A stretch of 64,000 bases of DNA, taken from contig NC_081409.1 of assembly GCF_030272615.1 (NCBI RefSeq), positions 474,916,573-474,980,572 of the forward strand, given 5' to 3'. This DNA is from Cryptomeria japonica. Its lineage: Eukaryota > Streptophyta > Pinopsida > Cupressales > Cupressaceae. Under the pieces are notes generated by a model that searched no databases, was not told the origin of the DNA, and saw only the letters and a program-made list of their open reading frames with translations. Made by a program: the position numbers and the translations under genes. Of this stretch, positions 21,740 to 34,300 are shown piece after piece; the stretch's first letter is position 1, and each line of letters starts with the position of its first letter.

Positions 21740-22106
21740 TTCCATATACTTGATGCAGTTTTGTGTTTGCTTGGTTGGAAGTGACGTCTTAGCACAAAAA
21801 TGATGTTGCTTCCTCTTGGGCAATCGCTGGAAATATTGACACAGCTGGGAATGGCAACTCCAATCAGCAATGGCGACTTTCAATAATGTTGCACATACTC
21901 CCAATGATGGCGCACTTAGTGTCTTAGACACCAAAATCGCACCATATCAGCAATGGCGAGCTTCAATCCTCCTTTAGCTTGCCAAAAGTCACATCAGTCA
22001 CTTAACAATATTATAAGAATCGCTGGCCTGGGTCTTTTATTCAGTATTTCACCTTGGAATGTCACCACACATTGAATGTGGGACAAATAAAATGTTCACC
22101 CATTAG
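21740..22106. other. Non-coding flank of the solo LTR
   Basis: No gene seen. The sequence has repeated CAATGGCGA words (about 21868-21955) and runs into the tandem array that follows. Confidence 0.35.
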
Positions 22107-22885
22107 GGTGGAAAATTGCACCACATAGGGACATTTGAAATTTAACTTCATTTTGTTCCCACCATGTCCACCAAATGCAATGGTGGAGAATCGATATTTA
22201 TTGGGACTGATTTGCTATTAAAATTGCACTTAAACTTGATTTCCAGCCCTTGGTGGAAAATCGTGGGCCATTGGGATATCAAAATCTTCAAGTAACTTTG
22301 CCCCGGCTTGATATTTATGCCTTTGGTGGATAATCGACCCTCATCTGGACATGTAAATTCGTTTAAATCATCACATATTAGCCTCAAGTGGAAATCCACC
22401 CTTCATTGGGACTCATTTTCCCATCAAAACTTAGCATAATACGAATCGACCTCCATCAAGACACTCAAATTCTTCATTATTCCGTTCATTGAATCATTTT
22501 CCCTTCTAAGTGGAAAACCGAATCTCATTAGGACACTCAATTTGCACTTTACCTCTGTCACTTTACCCCTGAGCGGAAAACATGGGGTCATTGGGACCCA
22601 CTTTCCTTATGCATTTTTGCTCATGTAGGCTTGGTGGAAAAACAACCTTTATCAGGACACTTTGTGTTGAGTTGAAATTCTCGAGTCATCAGGACTTTCC
22701 ACAAAATCATTTGTAAATCAAGTCCAAGAGTGGAAAAACGACCTCCATTGGGACTATGTCCATTTTCATCATTATATCAACATTTCATGCTCAAGATGGA
22801 GTGGAAAATCATGCTCCATTGGGACTTTCATCATTTTCATCTCTATAACTGAGTGGAAAAATGCATCCCATCGGGACTTTTGGTT
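22107..22885. repeat. Degenerate tandem array of about 60-70 base units
   Basis: A two-part motif, GTGGAAAATCG then CCATTGGGAC after 3-8 bases, recurs near 22107, 22181, 22251, 22324, 22387, 22441 (partial), 22509, 22571, 22631, 22671, 22730, 22799 and 22851. The motif is conserved while the bases between motifs are not. Confidence 0.75.
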
Positions 22886-25540
22886 TTTGTTGTGACCAAA
22901 TCACATATCGCCCCATTGCAAATGGGGACCCCCACTTTTTTAGGCATAGTTGTTGTAAATAAGGTGTCTTGGTTGATTTAATTTTAGGGTTAGAGTCTTT
23001 TAAAATAAAAAAATCCTTAAAAATTGAAAAAATTAAAAAATTTAAAAAAATACAAAAAAATTCAAAAAATAAAAAATCGAAAAAAATTAAATTTTTTTCG
23101 AAAAATAAAAAATAAACGAAAATCACAAAAATTTGGCTAAGGCATGGAAAAGAAGCAGTGCCTCTCAATAGTACTGCTGCTTCCCAGCGTTGCTACTGCT
23201 GCCTCCCAGCGATGCCACTGCTGCTTAGCAGCGCTACCACTGCTGCTTTTGAGTGGTGCTTATTTGTGTCTTTACTGCTTTTCGAAAGCAGTGCACGCTT
23301 CCTGTATTGCTCATCATTGGTCCTAGCAATGTAAAGTGGCTCAAAATTTAATATGCGTTTGCACGATGAGCAAAGCATAAGTTCAAGTGGATAACTGAAG
23401 GTGGCGAAAGTACACAATACAAATGCTTGAGCAACAATGGCTTAGAAAATTCCCATGATTCAAGTCCAAAAGACATTTAATGATCACTTTAGAGTCGATG
23501 AAGAAAACCCAAGGACGAGATCTTTTCATTTAAATCAAATAAAAAGGGTCGATATTAGTTTGCATGTTGATAAGTGTTGATCATTTAATAAAAAACAATT
23601 TTGAGAGTTTCAATTGCACAATGAAGGATAAATTCAATACATCTTTTGCAACTAATGAAGTGATTGGAGTGATTGAGGAGAGTAATAATAACGAATAAGA
23701 CAAGTATCAAAGGTGGCAACTTGATGTCAAATAATGGGTGACTAAGTGATCGCAATAAAGAATGCCACACGACATGACAATTGGAACTTTAAGAAAGATG
23801 GTGAGCTTAGCAACGATACAATTGCCATTGGGTCGCATTTAATACATGATGCTTGGAGAGCCAAATTTAATTGATTGATTCTTAAGAATGTTATAATTTG
23901 ACCAAATGACATTTAATGCATGATGCTCATCGATTTTCAAGAAACAATATATGTCATTTAATTTATTCGATTTGGCATTGAATTGGGAGTGGTCGATATG
24001 TTTGTTTCCCCAATTCGAATTCCTTAAATAAATTTCGCCCAAGGATGTGATGACTTATCGATTACCTTCAAATTGATCATTTCATTTGATCAATTTGTAA
24101 CTGATTTGCTCTTATCTACCGGAGATCGGATCACACACAGCTACGATTTACAATTCTGATTGAACTATGAGGCAGCAATTATAGTCAATGATCTTATTTT
24201 GGCAAAAGGCGACTAGGGTCTGATTGAACATCAACGATTTCACCTTGATACTCAGCAGAGACATTAGCAATCAAGTTTTGATCATATTTTGGCCATGTAA
24301 AGGCAAGCAACTCTAATCTGATATCACTGATTTCTTTGGTCAGCGAATTACTTCACCAAGGGGGCGATTTTGGCACAAGATTGATGTGGGAATTGGTCTC
24401 CTTAAGGCAGCGATTCAACTTCCACTTGCACTATCAACGAATTTGATAGAGAGTTCATTCATTATTTATCACGATTTTGATCATGATTAGGAAACTCGAT
24501 CATCAGTCAACACCGATTTGGCCCAAGGTGAAGTGACTCTCCCATCCAAGGTGGTGATCTTGTAATTGTTCAGCATCACCAACTTCATCAATCATCAACG
24601 ACTACAGCAAACTAATCAATTTGAATCACAGCGAACTGGTCTTTGAAGGTGACGACTTTGTTATTGTCATATATCAATGAATTCTGCCAGCTATAGTAAG
24701 CAACAACGAGTTCATTTTGGGAGTACGATTCTGCCACAAGTTGCATCACACTTACACAGTCACAACGCATACACTATGGGCGCAATTCTTACTTAGGTAA
24801 TTCCAAATTGATACATTACTTTGACAGCGACTCAAACTGGAAATAACGATCTGAGTAGAGAAAAGGACGATTATACCAAGGATACAGCGAAGACATTTGA
24901 GTGTGACCTGCGATTTTGAAGAGGGCAATGGATTTTTCTTCTTCCAAACACTGGCAAGTTGATCAACAGCGAATTACCTTCAGTGAATTCCGAATATCTT
25001 TTGATCATCTTTAAGGGTTCATTATTTGTAGAGGTGATCATTTTGTTTCATGTCAAGGGTGTGGATAGAGGCATTTAGTCAAGAATCAAATTTACAAAGC
25101 ATTAAGTTTTGACTTAAGGCTTAGGTTTTGAAAAGATTTTCGCTTTAAAGTAGAGATGTTGTAACTTAAAATATCAGCTTTTGCTTGTAAACTTTATTGT
25201 CAATTTACAAAACTAATTTAAGCATCTCTCATAGGTAAAGGAGGACTACGGCAAGACAAGGTCTACATCAAGGCATAAGGAGCAGCTATCAACATCAAGT
25301 ATTCAAAGAAATTTTTACAATCTTGAATTTCCGAAGGAAATCCAAGAATCATTGCCAGTATGTTCAGATGAAAGCTCATGAATGCAGATGATCAAGACAT
25401 GTGATTGTTTTAGAAGAGTTAATCAAAGTTAGAAGACCGACATGACCGGAGTCATTGTCACATCAAGCGCTTACACATGTTTGAGTATCAAGAGATATGC
25501 CGCATTCATTCAATTACACTTGTGATGAGTTACAAAGAGT
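22886..25540. other. Non-coding repeat-derived DNA
   Basis: No gene recognised. There is an A-rich block at 22998-23145, a CTGCTGC-rich block at 23165-23245, and a long stretch (24120-24990) in which CGATTT, GCGATT and ACGATT words recur every few dozen bases. The short ORFs have no family features. Confidence 0.4.
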
Positions 25541-27010
25541 GAGCTGAGGTGGCGCCTAGTCATTATTATATCCAATCACATCACTTCATGAGAAGGTGTC
25601 TAGATTCAGTGTACGTAAGCTCATCCATTAATAGGAGATAACTACTACATGGGCACAAAGATCAATGTTACTTACCCTCGTCATCTATTGGTCAAATTTC
25701 TAAAAGGGACATGTGTCCTATCAAATGTAAACATATCATTGTTCAAGCATTAAATGTTTTGTAATGGGTTCAACAAACCCTAATTAGGGTTTCTATCTTG
25801 GAATCTTGCCCATTGATCTCAATTGATCTGAGCCACTGAATGTAATGAGAAGCACTATATGAGTCCATGAGAGAGGTGGAAGAGTGAGAGCAATGTTTCT
25901 CATGCATCAAATAGCTGTACACAATTAAGAGTAAAGGAAAGGAGATGTAACAAGAACATAAGATCTATGCCCATTTGAGGTCTTGTTTTGTACTTGTAGA
26001 CTCCTACATTCAAAGGCTAGGAGCGTTTTCTATGAGGTCAACTTGCGACTTGAGCCATCATGGTGATGCGGATGATGACCATGGGAGAGAGTAAGCACTC
26101 ACATGTGAAAAGGAGCTAACATAGTCAAGAGAAGGTGAGCATTGCTAGTAACTCCAAGAATATTGAAGTCTTTCATCATCCTTTTGTGTAGCTAATCAAT
26201 ATACTTGGAGTAAAGAGGCACATATAAGTTTTAGTTAGGTGAGTTCATGAGAGAGGTGGAATAGTGAGAGCAATGTCTCTCATGCATCAAATAGCCTTGC
26301 ACAATCCGAGAGTGAAGGAAAGGAGATGTAACATGAAAATAAAATCTACACCCATTTGAGGTCTTGTTTTTTACTCGTAGACTCATACATTCAAAGGCTA
26401 GGTCCATTTTCTATGAGGTCAACTTGCAACTTGAGCCATGATGGTGATGAGAATGATGTTTCAAGGAAGGAAGATGGTATATGGACAATCAATAGATTGA
26501 GAATGATGTTTCAAGGAAGGAAGATGGTATATGGACAATCAATAGACACAAGCAAGGATTGATGAGGAACATTATAGTTAAGCAACAAAATGAAGTGCAA
26601 AAAGGAAAAGCACAAAAAAGGCTTAGAGAGATGTAGGTTACTAGAAAAGGTGCAACTCAAAGCACAAAGGTATTGTAATTTTTTAGAAATAGTTGCGATG
26701 ACATTAAGGGTTTTCAAGAAAAATTGTGGGATATGTCATGATTTTCCAAAAAAGGGCTTAGTACAAGAGGCAATAAGGGATATTGCAGGTCTTCATAATA
26801 AGGAATGACATATATAAGGCAATATCTCGGATCTTCTTGAAAATGCATGATAGTAGCCAAAAGGATACCACAAGGTCATATAAAAGGCATAGTATACTTG
26901 AAATTGATAAAAGAAAGAGAGGGAAAGCATGTATAGACTACAACAAATTAAGGGCAAACACTAAGAGGGCCCATCAAATGTGCCAAAATGTAGAGGAAAA
27001 TATTGATGAT
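25541..27010. repeat. Diverged LTR-like block with internal duplications
   Basis: About 25550-25860 matches, in reverse complement, the LTR-like sequence at 55870-56240 (CCTAATTAGGG, GAGGTGG, GACATGTG). A unit of about 215 bases at 25861 is repeated with divergence at 26241, an offset of 380 bases. A near-exact 50-base tandem duplication occupies 26448-26497 and 26498-26547. ORFs at 26590-27037 are Lys-rich with no recognised domain. Confidence 0.55.
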
Positions 27011-27319
27011 TGTTGTCGGGTAATTATGTCAATGTAATTAGAATGTTACGTGTGTTAAGGGTCGGTGGTTACGTGATGGTTGTCGGCAGTTGGCACCAGA
27101 CAACCTGTATCGAAACCTTTATGTATGTACTTGGTTTCCTATTTCAGTGTGTAGATATTGTTGAAGAAAGTTATGTTTTGAATGTACTGGCATTTGGCAT
27201 TAATGAATACAGACATATGAGTTCTTTTGTTTACTTGCATTGCTGTATATTGTCACATTCCCTATATTTCTGTACTGTTATGCACTATTGAAAACACACA
27301 CACCCCTCGGGGGAAAACA
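27011..27319 (+). mobile_element. 5' LTR of the 27-kb Ty3/gypsy element
   Basis: Starts TGTTGTCGGG and ends CGGGGGAAAACA, giving TGTT...AACA termini, directly before a primer site. At 309 bases it is short for Ty3/gypsy. The assignment rests on the termini and the primer site, because no second LTR is present. Confidence 0.65.
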
Positions 27320-27321
27320 TC

Positions 27322-27334
27322 TGGCGCCGCTGCC
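27322..27334 (+). promoter_or_regulatory. Primer binding site
   Basis: TGGCGCCGCTGCC two bases after the LTR end. TGGCGCC-type primer sites are common in plant Ty3/gypsy elements. Confidence 0.65.
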
Positions 27335-28077
27335 AAATTAAACTTGGAATGACGGGAACATACTACATGGCACAAAGATAATGGGGCAACTAGTGAGCGA
27401 GGGGACAAGTAGCAATCTTGAGGAAGAGCCGATGGAGTTGTTCAAAGGAGAGGGAGCGTAAGTTCGACCGTAAACTGGTTGATGAACAACTTGCCTAGCT
27501 TGTTGGTACAGGCGTTCCTTGCTCTCCAAACTCGCTGGGAAGAAACCTATTGCGAGACCCGTTGGCAACAAATTTTGCAGCAATTTGAAGAAAGGAGTCG
27601 ACGAACCTTCAACCCCATGGCAAGAAGGAATTGATGCCCGTGATGTTGAATAAGGATAGAAACCGTGTGCCGAAGGGACAGGAAGAAGATGCGCACGAGG
27701 CAGCCGCGACGACGTTGAGGTTAGAACAACAAGCAGATCGTCGGCGACGACTGAAGAAACTTGTTGAAGAAAGTGCAACTGGCAATGATGGCTCGGGTGC
27801 TAAGGGTCAAGTTTTCGTACTAATAGAAACCAACAGAAAGCGGTTGGGGGACCTTACCCTGACATTGTAAGAGATTGGTGACAGGAGTATGGTAGAGCTA
27901 TACACGCCATACAAAGGTACCTAGACCAGGAGGGAAGAGGAGACAGAGACTGAGAACAAAGAGGCGGAGGATACCAGTGCGACCGAAGGTCTCAGGAGGA
28001 CACAAGGTCACGGTAGTAGAAGCAATCTGTTCAGCTCAAGCTCATCACACCCTGGTAGTCAGAGCAACTTGGTGTGA

Positions 28078-29523
28078 GCTAACGTACCAAATCTCAACGG
28101 TGTACCTTCTGGAGGACTAGTGTCTGGAGGAGTTCCTGGAGGGTCGAGTTCGAGTTTCAGAGGGCAGACTAGGCCGCCGCCAAGGAGTGTGATGGTGAAT
28201 TGGCAAAAATTGCCTAAGTTCAATGGAGACGGGAAAGAAGACCCGGTACAACATTGCCGTGCATGTGAAACAATCTGGTCGGCCAATGGCGTGACCGACA
28301 GGGCGGAATGGGTGGTGCAATTCCTCGCGAACCTATGAGGGGTAGCCATCGATTGGTACTCCGATGCTGATAAAATGAAGCTGGCAACTTGGGATGAATT
28401 ACATAAAGCCTTCGAAACAGAGTTTCGACTTCTCAGAGATGATAGTGAAATCGTGGCGGAAATCCTGAGTACCAAGCAAGGGAAAAACGAGACCATCTGA
28501 GCGTATAGTCGGCGCCTAAAGGAATTGCTGGGAAAAATGGACAACCAGCCCAGTGATGGATTAAAGAAATGGTGGTTTGTGGAGGGTTTGAAATCGTCCC
28601 TCAGGAGGAAAATGAAAATTGTACTACCCACCTCCTACGAAGATGCCTATAACTGGGCAATGGACTTGGAAAGTGAAGGCAAGACATCCAAGAAGAAGAA
28701 AGACAAATCCTCTGGGGAGGAGGACTTCTTTGAGGGAAGTAGCAGTGACGAGGGGTCGAGCAAGAAGGTGCAAGTCCTCCAGAAGGACATGCATCGCATG
28801 ATGAAGGAATTCAAAAGTATGAAGGGAAGCACCAGTAAGAATGAGGAAGTGTAGTGCGCGGAGTGTAAGGAGGAAGGTCATACAAAAGGCTCCTGTCCTA
28901 AAAAGGCTTTCTGCGACATTTGCCAAGTGTTGGGACACTCCACCAAAGAATGTCCCTACAACATGAAGACATGAGGGAATCAGGTGCTCTTCATCCAGGA
29001 GCAGTCGTCACTCTCCGCTATAGTGGGCACATCCCAGCCTCAAGCCAACACCACGACATCATCTGGCGGTTACAGAGGTAAGCGAAGGGGAGGAAGAGGC
29101 AACAATAATAATAACAATAATCGGAGTCGAATGCGGTATGATGCCAAATGACGGCCGATGATTCAGTGTCGGGCCTGCAACCAGTGGGGACACTTTGCGT
29201 GGGATTGCCAGAAAGAGGAAACACCCCAGAACTTGTGTAGATGGTGTGGTCCTGGAGACCATGATGACACGAATTGCCCCAAGCCAGGGGTTAATCTTCT
29301 CAACATTGAGAAAACCGGTGATGATAAAGAAGTGCAGGCAATCACCCGTGCTCAGGCCAAGAAGGCCACTTATCCCGACCCCCGTACGGAGAAGGAGAGA
29401 TTATGGGAGGCACAAGCCGACATTAAGCGGGAGATGACGGCAAAACGACGAAAAAATTCAGAGGTGGTGAGTACATCATCTCGTACTGAAGTAAAAAAGA
29501 ACATAATTGGGCAAGTCTTGTAG
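28078..29523 (+). pseudogene. Ty3/gypsy gag with four CCHC knuckles, broken by stops
   Basis: The capsid-like part includes WQKLPKFNGDGKEDP (28200) and a helical WYSDADKMKLATWDEL region. After a Lys-rich segment come four C-x2-C-x4-H-x4-C knuckles beginning at 28855, 28912, 29167 and 29236. An RGG-rich and Asn-rich linker lies between the second and third. All are in one frame, interrupted by TGA at 28336, 28498, 28972 and 29149 and TAG at 28852 and 29521. After the fourth knuckle, AITRAQAKKATYPDP matches the related copy at 60.2 kb. The number of knuckles is unusual for plant gag, which mostly has one or two. Confidence 0.8.
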
Positions 29524-29588
29524 ATGGAGGTGACAATAAGGGTGAAGGACCTTCTAGACACAATGCTGAACAATAAGGGTGGGTAATT

Positions 29589-31341
29589 GTGGAGATGGAG
29601 TCACCCATTGATGTAACGGGAGTAAAGTCCTTCTTGGGACATATAGGATACTACCGAAAGTTCATTAAGAACTTTGCTGAACTTTCATTCCCATTGGACA
29701 AACTAACAAGGAAGGGCGAACTGTACATATGGAGACCGACACAGGGGGAAGCATTTGAGGAACTCAAGAGGAGACTAGTGGCTGCACCCATTCTGGCCTA
29801 TCCAAACTGGGACCGAGAATTCCACGTACATGTGGATGCCTCAAACTATGCCATTGGGGCTACACTAGCACAGGAAGGGGGACATGGGTTGGACCATCCC
29901 ATCTATTTTGCCAGTCGCTTGATGTCGAAAGCCGAGAAGAATTACAGTACCACCAAGAGGGAAGCCCTTGGAATGGTCTATGCTGTACAAAAATTTCGGT
30001 ACTACTTGCTGGCGACACCTTTCGCTTTCTATGTGGATCACCAGGCGTTGATGTACCTGATAAATAAACCCATTATCCAAGGTAGGATAAGCAGGTGGCT
30101 ACTGCTCCTTCAAGAGTTCACTTTCACAATAATTGTATGGCCAGGCAAGAGCCATGTGATCGCTGATCAGTTGTCTTGGATTAGGTCGGGAGAGCCGTCG
30201 GAGGGAGTCAATGATAATTTTCCTGACGTACATCTTTTCCAAATTGCGGCACTACCGTCATGGTATGCGAACATTGGGGAATACTTGTCCACCTCTCGGT
30301 TCCCAGCCGAAATGCTACCGAGTGAGAGAAGGAAGTTGGTCTTGAGAAGTAGGACATTGCAGCTAATTAATGGGTTACTGTATAAAATGGGACCCGACCA
30401 AGTCCTCAGAAGGTGTGTGATGGAAGAAGAGATTCCGGGAGTGCTTTGGGAAGCACAGGAAGGGCCCTCAGGAGGCCACATGGGTCTAGACACCATCGCA
30501 CGCAAAGTATTGCTGGCCGGACTATGGTGGCCCACCTTGTATAATGATGCACGGGAATGGGTGGTGGGCTGTGATACTTGCCAGAGGGCAGGGAAACCAT
30601 TAAAGTGGGACTTTATGCCCCTCAATCCATCCCATGCCCAGGAGTTGTTTGAATGCTGGGGTCTGGATTTCATTGGACCTTTGAAGGCCAACAGTTAATG
30701 GAGATGTCGTTACATTGTGGTGGCAACATAATACCTTACAAAGTGGGCTGAGGCATGAGCACTGCCGGATAACTCAACTTTGAGTACAACCAAGCTCATT
30801 TATGAACAGATTGTTACAAGGTACGACATCCCAATCCAATTGACGAGTGATTGCGATGGGCACTTTGTGAATCATGTTGTCAAGCTGCTCACGACGAAAT
30901 TCAAGATTTTTCATTCCTTGTCAAGCCCGTACTACCCGAGGGCCAACGGGCAGGCTGGGGCCACTAATAAAATATTGGTGTCTATGATCTATAAGAACTG
31001 CGAAGTTGAGCAGGAAGATTGGGAGGAGAAGTTGCCATCTGTACTATGGGCATACATGACCACCTACAAAGTCACCACAGGCCAGACACCCTTTTAGTTA
31101 ATGTATGGCCAGGAGGCCATTTTGCCGACAAAATTCATGGTTCCGAGTTTAAGGATTGCAATCAAGAATTGCCTAGGAGATATGGAAAGCCTGCAGGAGC
31201 AGTTGTATGCATTACGCAAGTTGGATCAATGCAGAATGATGGCCGAATGGGCCACTGAAGCCGCCCAACAAAGACGAATTTTTTTGGCATGACAAGCACA
31301 TCTGGCGCATGGAATTTCGTCCAGGTCAGTGGATGTTGATG
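29589..31341 (+). pseudogene. Ty3/gypsy pol remnant: end of RT, RNase H, integrase
   Basis: It begins in the RT tail (VKSFLGHIGYYRKFIKNF). RNase H shows HVDASNYAIGATL, TTKREALGMVYAV and VDHQALMYL. The integrase zinc-binding region reads GGHMG...CDTCQRAG, with Gln-Glu-Gly where the related copy has His-Glu-Gly. The core has WGLDFIGPL and SDCDGHF, but the third catalytic position in ANGQAGATNK is Gly, not Glu. Stops are TAA 30696, TAA near 30729, TGA near 30757 and TAG 31095; a frameshift lies in the T run near 31279. The 5' two-thirds of RT and the protease are deleted. Confidence 0.85.
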
Positions 31342-34300
31342 CATAGTTGGACTACTCGCGACTCGGTTCGACTCGCCAAGCCCTTAGGAAAAAAACTCGG
31401 GAAAAACTCGAGAAAAACTCGGGAAAAACTCGGCAACTTATAAACATGCTTAAATTTAATAAAAAATGCATTTTTTTTGCAAAATTTAAGGAGAAGATGC
31501 ATCCAATGAGTCAATAAATGATAACACAAAAGAAACAAGCTGATTCTAGATATATTTAAATGCAAAGTGTCTACAAAATTGCATCCTCATGAGGAATGTT
31601 GATGGCTGGAAGCCTGAAAGCAATATAGTAAATAGTTTTTGTAAAACCAAAAGTAAATACATCATTACAAATTACAATTACAACTTCCTCTTCCCAGCTT
31701 TGGGAGAGGTAGAACTAGAGGGTCTAGTCCTATAAGTCTGTAGTGGGCGTGACTGTGCCTCCTCGCTCAGTATGGCTGACTCATCGTCCATCCTAGATGA
31801 AGCTATGTCTCCACCTGCTTCTGGCTCCGGCAATGAATCCTCATCCTCTTCCTCTTCTACTTCCTCATCAATGTCATCTAGCCCAAATCCACCCCCCTCC
31901 TCCTGCATACCCTGCCTCTCCAAATCTGTGATGTCAATGTCGGAAAACAATGGAGGCTGCTCTTGTGATGTCCAATCATGTAAGGATCTATATCATCCAA
32001 GTCAATTGGACCACCTTCTAGTTCCTCTACCTTCCTTACGCGCAAACGAAGATTATATTGCACGAAGACAAGGTCATTGAGTCGTTTCTGCGCTAACTTG
32101 CTACTCTTCTTCGTGTGGATTGCTTCAAACAAGCTCCAATTGTGCTCACAATTGGATGAACTGCAAGGCTGACCTAAGACTCTGAGGGCAAATTTTTTGA
32201 GATGTGGGGTGTTTCCACCCCAGTTTTGCCACCAAGCATCTGCAAAATAAATAAATTGGAAAAGTTTGAAAGCAAAGAGAAAAGAGAAAACATAATTTAT
32301 CAATCATTTTAGATCCCAAAATCCAAATGGAAAATGTTATACCTGGGGTTTGAGTGGTTCTTCCTCTTCTAGCCAGCTCTGAAGAGAATAGCTTACCCCT
32401 TCCTCCCTCATAATTTTGGAGCTCACTCACAATGAGGTTTCTCTCCTCAACATCGGGTACCATCCTCTCAATGCATGTACTGAGGCCCTCCATGACCTCT
32501 CCATTCGGATCTGAGTAAGAACCCCCGAACCTAAAACGAGGGTTGAGGAAGTACCCTGCTGCATGAATGGGTTGGTGGAGCTGATTGTTCCACCTCCTAT
32601 CAACAATTTCCAAAATGTGATCAAATTTTAGTCTATCCTCCTTGTAGTAATTTTTGATAAACTCCTTGGCCCTATCCATGGCCTCATAAAGATATCCCAT
32701 TGGGGTTTTACCCCCATCCACCAAGTGAAGAACTCGAACCAAGGGCTTTGACACCTACAATTGAAAAATACAAATTACAAAAGATTAAATAATGAAGTTA
32801 CAAATTAGTAATGTGAGACTTGAATCAAGAATAATTAAAATTTAAAAATTAAAGTTTTGAAGTAACCTTCACAATCTTTGCAACCCTTTGTGCAAATTCA
32901 CTGTCGAAGACTATGCATGCGACAACCTCTCCTTCAGGCTTCTTTGAATAAGGTGAGTTAGGCCATTCTCCACTCACAAACATTTGTTTCAAAGAAGTCA
33001 ATACAACAAGAAGGCTTTGCAACGTCAAGAAAATCGTTGCAAACCTTGTGACACCAACTTTCACCAAATCTTTCCCTTGGGTGTGCTGTCTCATCAAATT
33101 TAGGACCCAAGGGTGATTGTAAATATATTTGGTGATCCTCCTTGCATCTTCCACAACTGGAGTCACCCACTCAAGTTTTCCTATTTCCTCGAAAAGAATG
33201 TCAAGGACATGTGCTGCACAAGGTGTCCAAAGAAGAGTGGGGTGCCTCTCTTGGAGGATTCTTTCTGCAAAAGAAGAATTTATTCTTAAGAAATATGCAA
33301 CCAAGTAAAACAAAGCCACAACAAATGAAAATATTGCTAATGCCTAAAGGTGATAATTCAAAAGGATTCTACCTGCTGACACATATGCTGCTGCATTATT
33401 TGTGATGATTTGCACCACATTCTCTATCCCCACCTCCATGACGACATGCTTTAGCATTCCAGCCAATGTTTCTGCATTTTTCACCTTGCTGGAGGCATCA
33501 ACAAATTTCAAGAACACTACATTGTCCTTGCAAGCAACCAAAAAATTTATGATGGTGCGGTTCTTGCCATCTGTCCACCCATCAGAAAGAATGGTGCATC
33601 CATAATTTGCCCATTCAATTTTTTGCTCGTCCATCACTTCTCGTGCCCTAGCAACTACATTTGTGAGCAACCTGTAAGAGCAAAGTGAAATTAGGTCTTA
33701 GTACACAATTTTGATTTAATAAACAAGAAATCTAAAAAATAATAAAAATTGAAATCAAGTGGACTATGTAGTAATTTACTAACCTCCCACTCAAATCCTT
33801 GCGAGAAGGGGCCTTGTACCCCTTTCCTGAAACTGTCATAGCAATCACCAAATTCAACCAATATGGATTGTCCGTCACATTGAATGGAATGTTGTTAAAG
33901 TACCAAAAATGAGCTGCTGCAATGTCAGTTTTCTCATGTACCTCCCTATTGCATCCAGTGGCCTCTAATAATGGTTGTGCTCCATGTGTGTTCCTAGGGA
34001 CAAAATAATCACCTATGGACCCTGATCGTGATGATGGAACAGTTGTAGGCACTCTACTAGAGAAAGCAGAAGCGATGGGCGAGGTGGTGGTGGGTTTGCG
34101 GATACGTGGGCCACGCTAAGAGCCCACTATGCCCTCAAGTGCTTCTTGTTCCTGTTCAATGTCAACAAAAACACCTTGAGATTCAGCTATGGCTGATCTC
34201 ATGGCTAGCTTTGCCCTCTCCCTTCGCAATTTCTTCTCTTCCCCAGCTGCAAGTAGGGCATTCATTTGTCTTTTTATTTCTTCATTGGTCCTAGGGCATG

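Larger units (their letters stand above)
27011..31341 (+). mobile_element. Ty3/gypsy element with short LTR, internally deleted and cut by hAT copy 2
   Basis: It consists of a 5' LTR, primer site, gag, and the end of RT through integrase. Comparison with the related copy at 60.1-63.9 kb shows about 1.7 kb missing at 29575-29590, covering protease and most of RT. The right part ends at the hAT insertion at 31342 and does not resume after it. Confidence 0.8.

Noticed and set aside
22998-23145. Poly(A)-like block as a LINE or SINE tail
   Set aside because: It is interspersed A and T runs with no upstream LINE or SINE body and no flanking duplication; similar runs follow the Tat ORF at 2680-2820.
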